This document shows, piece by piece, positions 52,169 through 55,355 of a DNA stretch of 55,355 nt. Below the pieces are notes generated by a model, which saw only the letters and a program-made list of their open reading frames with translations, was not told the origin of the DNA and did no database searches. The stretch lies in assembly GCA_021325655.1 (NCBI GenBank), contig JAJPGT010000007.1, forward strand, positions 1 to 55,355, given 5' to 3'. The position numbers were made by a program, and so were the translations under genes. Numbering within the stretch: position 1 is the first letter of the stretch; every line of letters starts with the position of its first letter. Source of the stretch: Pseudomonadota bacterium (GTDB lineage Bacteria; Chloroflexota; UBA6077; JAJPGT01).

Positions 52169-53346
52169 GCGGCCAACCCCCGGCCGGGCCGCCCGGCGAC
52201 CTCACGGAACACGGCCTCCGTGCGCTGGTACAGCTCGTCCCAGGTGAACGATCGCAGCGTCTCCTGCCCCCCGGCCACCAGCCGAGCGCGCAGCTCCGGC
52301 TCCTCCAGCAGCCGGCGGAGCGCGGCGGCGAGCGCCTCTGGATCGCTGGGCGGGACCAGCAGGCCGGTGTCGCCGCTGCGGATCACCTCGGGGTTGCCCC
52401 CGACCGCGGTCACGACCACCGGCGCCCCTGCCGCCAGCGCTTCCAGCAGGACGTGCGAGAACCCCTCGTAGGTTGAGGCCAGGGCGAAGACGTCAGCCGC
52501 GTGCAGATAGGCGCTGACCTGCTCCTGAGGGACCGCGCCGACGAAGATGACCTGCCCGGTCAGCCCGAGCGCGGCGGCCAGCCGCTCGAGCGCTGGGCGC
52601 ACCTCCCCGTCGCCGACCACGGCCAGGCAGGGCGCCTGGCCCCCGGCGCGCAGCCGGGCCAGCGCCTGGAGCAGCGTGTCCACCCCCTTCCAGGGAGTGA
52701 GTCGGGCGACGGTGACCACCAACGGCGCCTGATTGGGGAGTCCGAGACGGGCACGCACCTGCTGGCGCGGCTCGCCAGCCGGCCGCGGCTCGACCGCGTT
52801 GTAGATGACGTGCAACCGGGCCAGGTCTACCCCCCAGCCGGCGATGATGCGCGCCAGGTAGGCGCTGGGGACGATTACCGCGTCCGCCCGCCGAGCATAC
52901 TGGCGCTGGAGCTGGCGGACCAGCTCCAGGCGGGCTGGCAGGCGTCGGCGCTGAAACGCCTCGATCGTCGTGTCCGGGGGGACCAGGCCGTGGCGCACCC
53001 CGAACTCCCAGGCGAAATCGCTGACGATCTTCATCACCAGCGGCCGGCGCAGCACCAGATTCGCCAGCATCGGCGGCAGCCCATAGTCATTAGCAAAGAT
53101 CAGGTCGGCGCCACGGCCGTCCCGCAGCACCACCTCGGTGAGCCGGGCGAGGCGGAGCGGGATCGGCTGCCGGCGCGAGACGCGCACCACGGGGTAGGGA
53201 TACGGCTCCGGCCGCTGTGCCTCTCCGAACGTCGCCACCCGCACCCGGTGTCCGTGCGCCACGAGCTCTGCCGCGAGCCGGTACAGGTAGGTGGACGGGC
53301 CGCCCGTCTCGGGGTGGAAGGTCCCGGTCACAATCGCGATGCGCAT
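52165..53346 (-). CDS. glycosyltransferase family 4
   Basis: 393 residues from ATG 53346. The N-terminus reads MRIAIVTGTFHPETGGPSTY. The donor domain has VVTVARLTPWKGVDTLLQAL, AVVGDGEVRPALERLA, LASTYEGFSHVLLEALAAGA and SGDTGLLVPPSD. It is the first gene of the minus arm, divergent from a small lipoprotein gene across 128 bases. That gap has a TACCAT/ATGGTA motif near 53390 which may serve one or both directions, but no clear -35. Confidence 0.9.
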   Translation of the reverse strand: MRIAIVTGTFHPETGGPSTYLYRLAAELVAHGHRVRVATFGEAQRPEPYPYPVVRVSRRQPIPLRLARLTEVVLRDGRGADLIFANDYGLPPMLANLVLRRPLVMKIVSDFAWEFGVRHGLVPPDTTIEAFQRRRLPARLELVRQLQRQYARRADAVIVPSAYLARIIAGWGVDLARLHVIYNAVEPRPAGEPRQQVRARLGLPNQAPLVVTVARLTPWKGVDTLLQALARLRAGGQAPCLAVVGDGEVRPALERLAAALGLTGQVIFVGAVPQEQVSAYLHAADVFALASTYEGFSHVLLEALAAGAPVVVTAVGGNPEVIRSGDTGLLVPPSDPEALAAALRRLLEEPELRARLVAGGQETLRSFTWDELYQRTEAVFREVAGRPGRGLAA

Positions 53347-53474
53347 CCGCTCCGATCGCCATTCGGCGCCATGCCGCGCGCTGGCTTCGGTACCATAGCG
53401 GACCAGACACGGCGCCGGCCGCAAAGGCCGGCGGGGCAGCGCGGAATCACGGCGAAGCGAAGTGGAGAGGGACG

Positions 53475-53882
53475 GTGCAGCCAAAGAGTGTGGCGCTCGC
53501 GGTCGTCGGCCTGCTGCTGCTCGCGCTGGGCTGCTCGGTCGCGATCGTGAAGCCGGGCTGGCAGACGGCCAGCGGCGAGCCGATCGAGTCGCTGACGGTC
53601 ACCGCGCAGCCGGGCGCGCAGGCGCGGGCGACGGTGAAGTTCATCCCGGGCGACAATGAGAGCAACGGACTGGCGATCACGCTTGGGGGCGACCAGGTGA
53701 GCTGGGTCTCCAGCGACCCGGCGACCCGCATTCCCAAGGTCGACCTGGGCGTCGCCTACCCGATCACGCTCACGGTCAACGTCCCGCCCGGTACGCCGCC
53801 AGGCACCTACGGGGCGTCGATCAGCCTGTACACCGGGCAGAAGCTGGTGTCCAAGCTGCCGGTGAAGATCGTCGTGCAATAG
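53475..53882 (+). CDS. small lipoprotein of unknown function
   Basis: 135 residues from a GTG with GGAGAGG upstream. The signal sequence ends in the lipobox LALGC (Cys20), so it is probably lipid-anchored outside the membrane. The mature part looks like a single immunoglobulin-like beta-sandwich: SLTVTAQPGAQARATVKF, ITLTVNVPPGTPPGTYGASI and LVSKLPVKIVV, similar to DUF-type proteins found beside polysaccharide genes. Function is not assigned. A perfect terminator follows immediately. Confidence 0.7.
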   Translation: MQPKSVALAVVGLLLLALGCSVAIVKPGWQTASGEPIESLTVTAQPGAQARATVKFIPGDNESNGLAITLGGDQVSWVSSDPATRIPKVDLGVAYPITLTVNVPPGTPPGTYGASISLYTGQKLVSKLPVKIVVQ

Positions 53883-53885
53883 CGT

Positions 53886-53913
53886 GGGGGCGAGGCCGCG
53901 CGGCCTCGCCCCC
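53886..53913. terminator. bidirectional palindromic terminator
   Basis: GGGGGCGAGGCC, loop GCGC, GGCCTCGCCCCC: 12 perfect pairs (28 bases, fully palindromic) between the lipoprotein stop and the convergent cysC stop. It can fold identically on either transcript. No T-tract, as is common in GC-rich bacteria. Confidence 0.8.
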
Positions 53914-53934
53914 AGCGTGGGTCTTCGGGACCGC

Positions 53935-54483
53935 TCAGCCGACCTTGACGGCGATGGGGATGCGTTCGGTCTGCTCCAGGTAGGTGAGTACCTTGCGAGC
54001 GCTTTCCTCGACCGTCTCCTTGTCTGTCTCCAGCACCAGCTCCGGGTTCAGCGGCTCCTCGTAGGGATCGGAGATGCCGGTGAACTCCTTGATCTCGCCA
54101 GCGATCGCCTTCCGGTACAGCCCCTTGACATCCCGGGCCATAACGGTCTCCAGCGGCGCCTTGACGTACACCTCGACGAAGTCGGTAACCATCTCCCGCA
54201 CCTCGTCGCGCACCGCCCGATAGGGCGAGATCGCGGAGACGACGGCGACCACGCCGTTGCGGCTCAGGAGCTGGGCGACGAAACCGATGCGGCGAATGTT
54301 GGTGTCCCGGTCCTCCTTCGAGAACCCCAGGCCCTTGGACAGGTGGGTGCGGACGACATCGCCATCCAGCGACTCCACCTTCATCCCGCGTGCCCGTAGC
54401 TCCTGGATGACGACGTTCGCCACGGTGCTCTTCCCGGCGCCCGACAGCCCGGTGAACCAGAGGGTAAACCCGTTGTGCTCCAC
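53935..54483 (-). CDS. cysC: adenylylsulfate (APS) kinase
   Basis: 182 residues, single domain. Walker A is [35 protein letters not shown] and [12 protein letters not shown] are the APS-binding signatures, and [14 protein letters not shown] and [19 protein letters not shown] complete the family pattern. It phosphorylates APS to PAPS, the sulfate donor for sulfotransferases or for assimilation. No ATP sulfurylase, PAPS reductase or sulfotransferase is adjacent. It is followed upstream by a phosphodiesterase-family gene on the same strand, 27 bases apart. Confidence 0.93.
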   Translation of the reverse strand: MEHNGFTLWFTGLSGAGKSTVANVVIQELRARGMKVESLDGDVVRTHLSKGLGFSKEDRDTNIRRIGFVAQLLSRNGVVAVVSAISPYRAVRDEVREMVTDFVEVYVKAPLETVMARDVKGLYRKAIAGEIKEFTGISDPYEEPLNPELVLETDKETVEESARKVLTYLEQTERIPIAVKVG

Positions 54484-54510
54484 GAAACTCCTGCTCCTCG
54501 GTAAGGTGAA

Positions 54511-55355
54511 TCAGCCGATGGCTCGGCCGCGCATGTCGCTTGGAATCGGGTAGTTGAACAGCGACAGGATCGTCGGGGCGACGTCCCGAATCTGGTATCC
54601 CTCGCGCCGACCGCGGGCCGATGAGCGCGGGTCGGTCAGAATGAAGATACCGTCCTCGGCGTGGTTGGCGTCGTCGGCCCCGGTGTCGTTCTCGAAGGTG
54701 TAGATCGAGTCGTAGCCGACGCTACCGACCGAGCGCCAGTCCAGATCGCCGAAGTAGACGATCAGGTCCGGCGGGACGTTGCGCGCCACCCGGTAGACCT
54801 GCTCCGGCTTATAGACCTTCGTCCCGATGTTGTGGCCATCCGGGTCGGTAATCGCACAGAGCCCTGCCATGATCTCGTTGCGGACCTTCTCGTAGTCCGC
54901 CGCCGGGATCACGCCCTGCGGCTCGCGGCCCTGGACGTTCATGAACAGCCGGCCGTAGTAGCCGCCGTCGCCCCAGGCGATCGTCTTGCTCCAATCGACT
55001 AGCGCCGGGTCGAACTTGGTCGCCGGGGCGGTCGGCTGCTCCTTCAAGGTGAGATAGCCGTTCTGGATCAGCCACTCGTTGATGCAGATCCCGCCAACCA
55101 TGTTCTTGATGCCGTGGTCCGACATCGTCAGGACGATGGTGTTGTCGGGCAGCCTGGCGAGCAGCTTGCCGATGAGGCCATCCACGTACTCGTAGTACTC
55201 CGGGATGAAGCGCTCGTTCGGATTGCCGGGGCGGTACTTCGGGTGGCTGGGCTCGTAGTCCTGCCAGAAGCCGTGGTGCATCCGATCCAGCCCGATCTCG
55301 TGCGCGGCAAAGAAGTCCCACTCCTTCTGCGTCGCCAGGTACTCGAAGACCTTAA
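54511..55355 (-). CDS. alkaline phosphatase superfamily/phosphodiesterase protein, partial
   Basis: The gene runs off the right edge of the window, so the N-terminus is missing; 280 residues of the C-terminal part are seen. Features of the type I phosphodiesterase/nucleotide pyrophosphatase group are DRMHHGFWQDY, IVLTMSDHGIKNMVGG (metal Asp-His) and the C-terminal EDGIFILTDP and YQIRDVAPTILSLFNYPIP. It hydrolyses phosphodiesters or phosphate esters, and could act on PAP or a lipid-linked phosphate. Pairing with cysC suggests a role in sulfate-donor turnover, but that is only context. Confidence 0.8.
   Translation of the reverse strand, partial: KVFEYLATQKEWDFFAAHEIGLDRMHHGFWQDYEPSHPKYRPGNPNERFIPEYYEYVDGLIGKLLARLPDNTIVLTMSDHGIKNMVGGICINEWLIQNGYLTLKEQPTAPATKFDPALVDWSKTIAWGDGGYYGRLFMNVQGREPQGVIPAADYEKVRNEIMAGLCAITDPDGHNIGTKVYKPEQVYRVARNVPPDLIVYFGDLDWRSVGSVGYDSIYTFENDTGADDANHAEDGIFILTDPRSSARGRREGYQIRDVAPTILSLFNYPIPSDMRGRAIG

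Noticed and set aside
1..55355. Insertion sequences, prophage genes, tRNA or rRNA genes
   Set aside because: No transposase motifs, integrase, terminal repeats, tRNA-like cloverleaf or rRNA-like sequence was recognised by eye.

Overview
The window is GC-rich throughout, with dense short-gap operons, many GTG starts and secreted proteins carrying long Pro/Ala/Thr linkers. Together with a Ugp-type lipoprotein, a CoxL-like hydroxylase subunit and an LPXTG-type surface protein, this suggests a monoderm Chloroflexota, probably Thermomicrobia (Sphaerobacter-like). That placement is an inference from gene style, not from a marker gene. No rRNA, tRNA, CRISPR array or intact insertion sequence was seen.

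Region 1 (0.1-4.9 kb): a putative metal permease with a C-terminal heavy-metal-binding tail sits head to head with a secreted cupredoxin/CHRD-like protein ending in LPNTG-TM-RRR. Then come a membrane-anchored unknown and a 3-dehydroquinate dehydratase fused to a degenerate piece of shikimate dehydrogenase.

Region 2 (4.9-15.2 kb): a carbon-catabolic cluster with many broken genes. It holds an orphan sugar-ABC permease, a chimeric remnant of a gluconate-2-dehydrogenase-subunit-3-like gene joined to a GMC oxidoreductase tail, a frameshifted LacI regulator, a CoA-transferase with about five frameshifts, an intact DeoR regulator and class II aldolase, an SDR with about four frameshifts, a small unknown gene with a one-base frameshift, two intact MaoC-like dehydratases, a frameshifted acyl-CoA-synthetase alpha-type gene and a truncated ATP-grasp remnant. 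Two near-identical LacI-type operators flank the left part. The region reads as a decaying operon, or less likely as a patch of poor sequence.

Region 3 (15.3-26.5 kb): glutamine synthetase with a strong terminator, an acetoacetate-decarboxylase-family protein, a lone CoxL-like molybdenum hydroxylase large subunit, and a minus-strand operon of an inositol-monophosphatase-like enzyme, a complete Ugp-type ABC importer and a glycerophosphodiester phosphodiesterase. The operon has a textbook promoter and an 18-bp perfect palindrome just downstream.

Region 4 (26.6-53.3 kb): a large surface-polysaccharide locus. The plus arm encodes a nucleotide-sugar dehydrogenase, a deacetylase-like protein, a CMP-sugar synthetase, a NeuB-type synthase, a KdsC-like phosphatase, an NDP-sugar epimerase/dehydratase, two GT-B-like transferases, the Wzm/Wzt exporter and GT4 glycosyltransferases including a tandem double-GT gene. 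The minus arm encodes five GT4 enzymes, an AsnB amidotransferase and a GT-C-like membrane protein. The arms converge at about 43-44 kb on an RCC1-repeat remnant. The likely product is an acidic, possibly amidated glycan with a nonulosonate-type sugar, exported by an ABC transporter.

Region 5 (53.4-55.4 kb): a small lipoprotein, a perfect palindromic terminator, an APS kinase and a phosphodiesterase/alkaline-phosphatase-family gene cut by the window edge.
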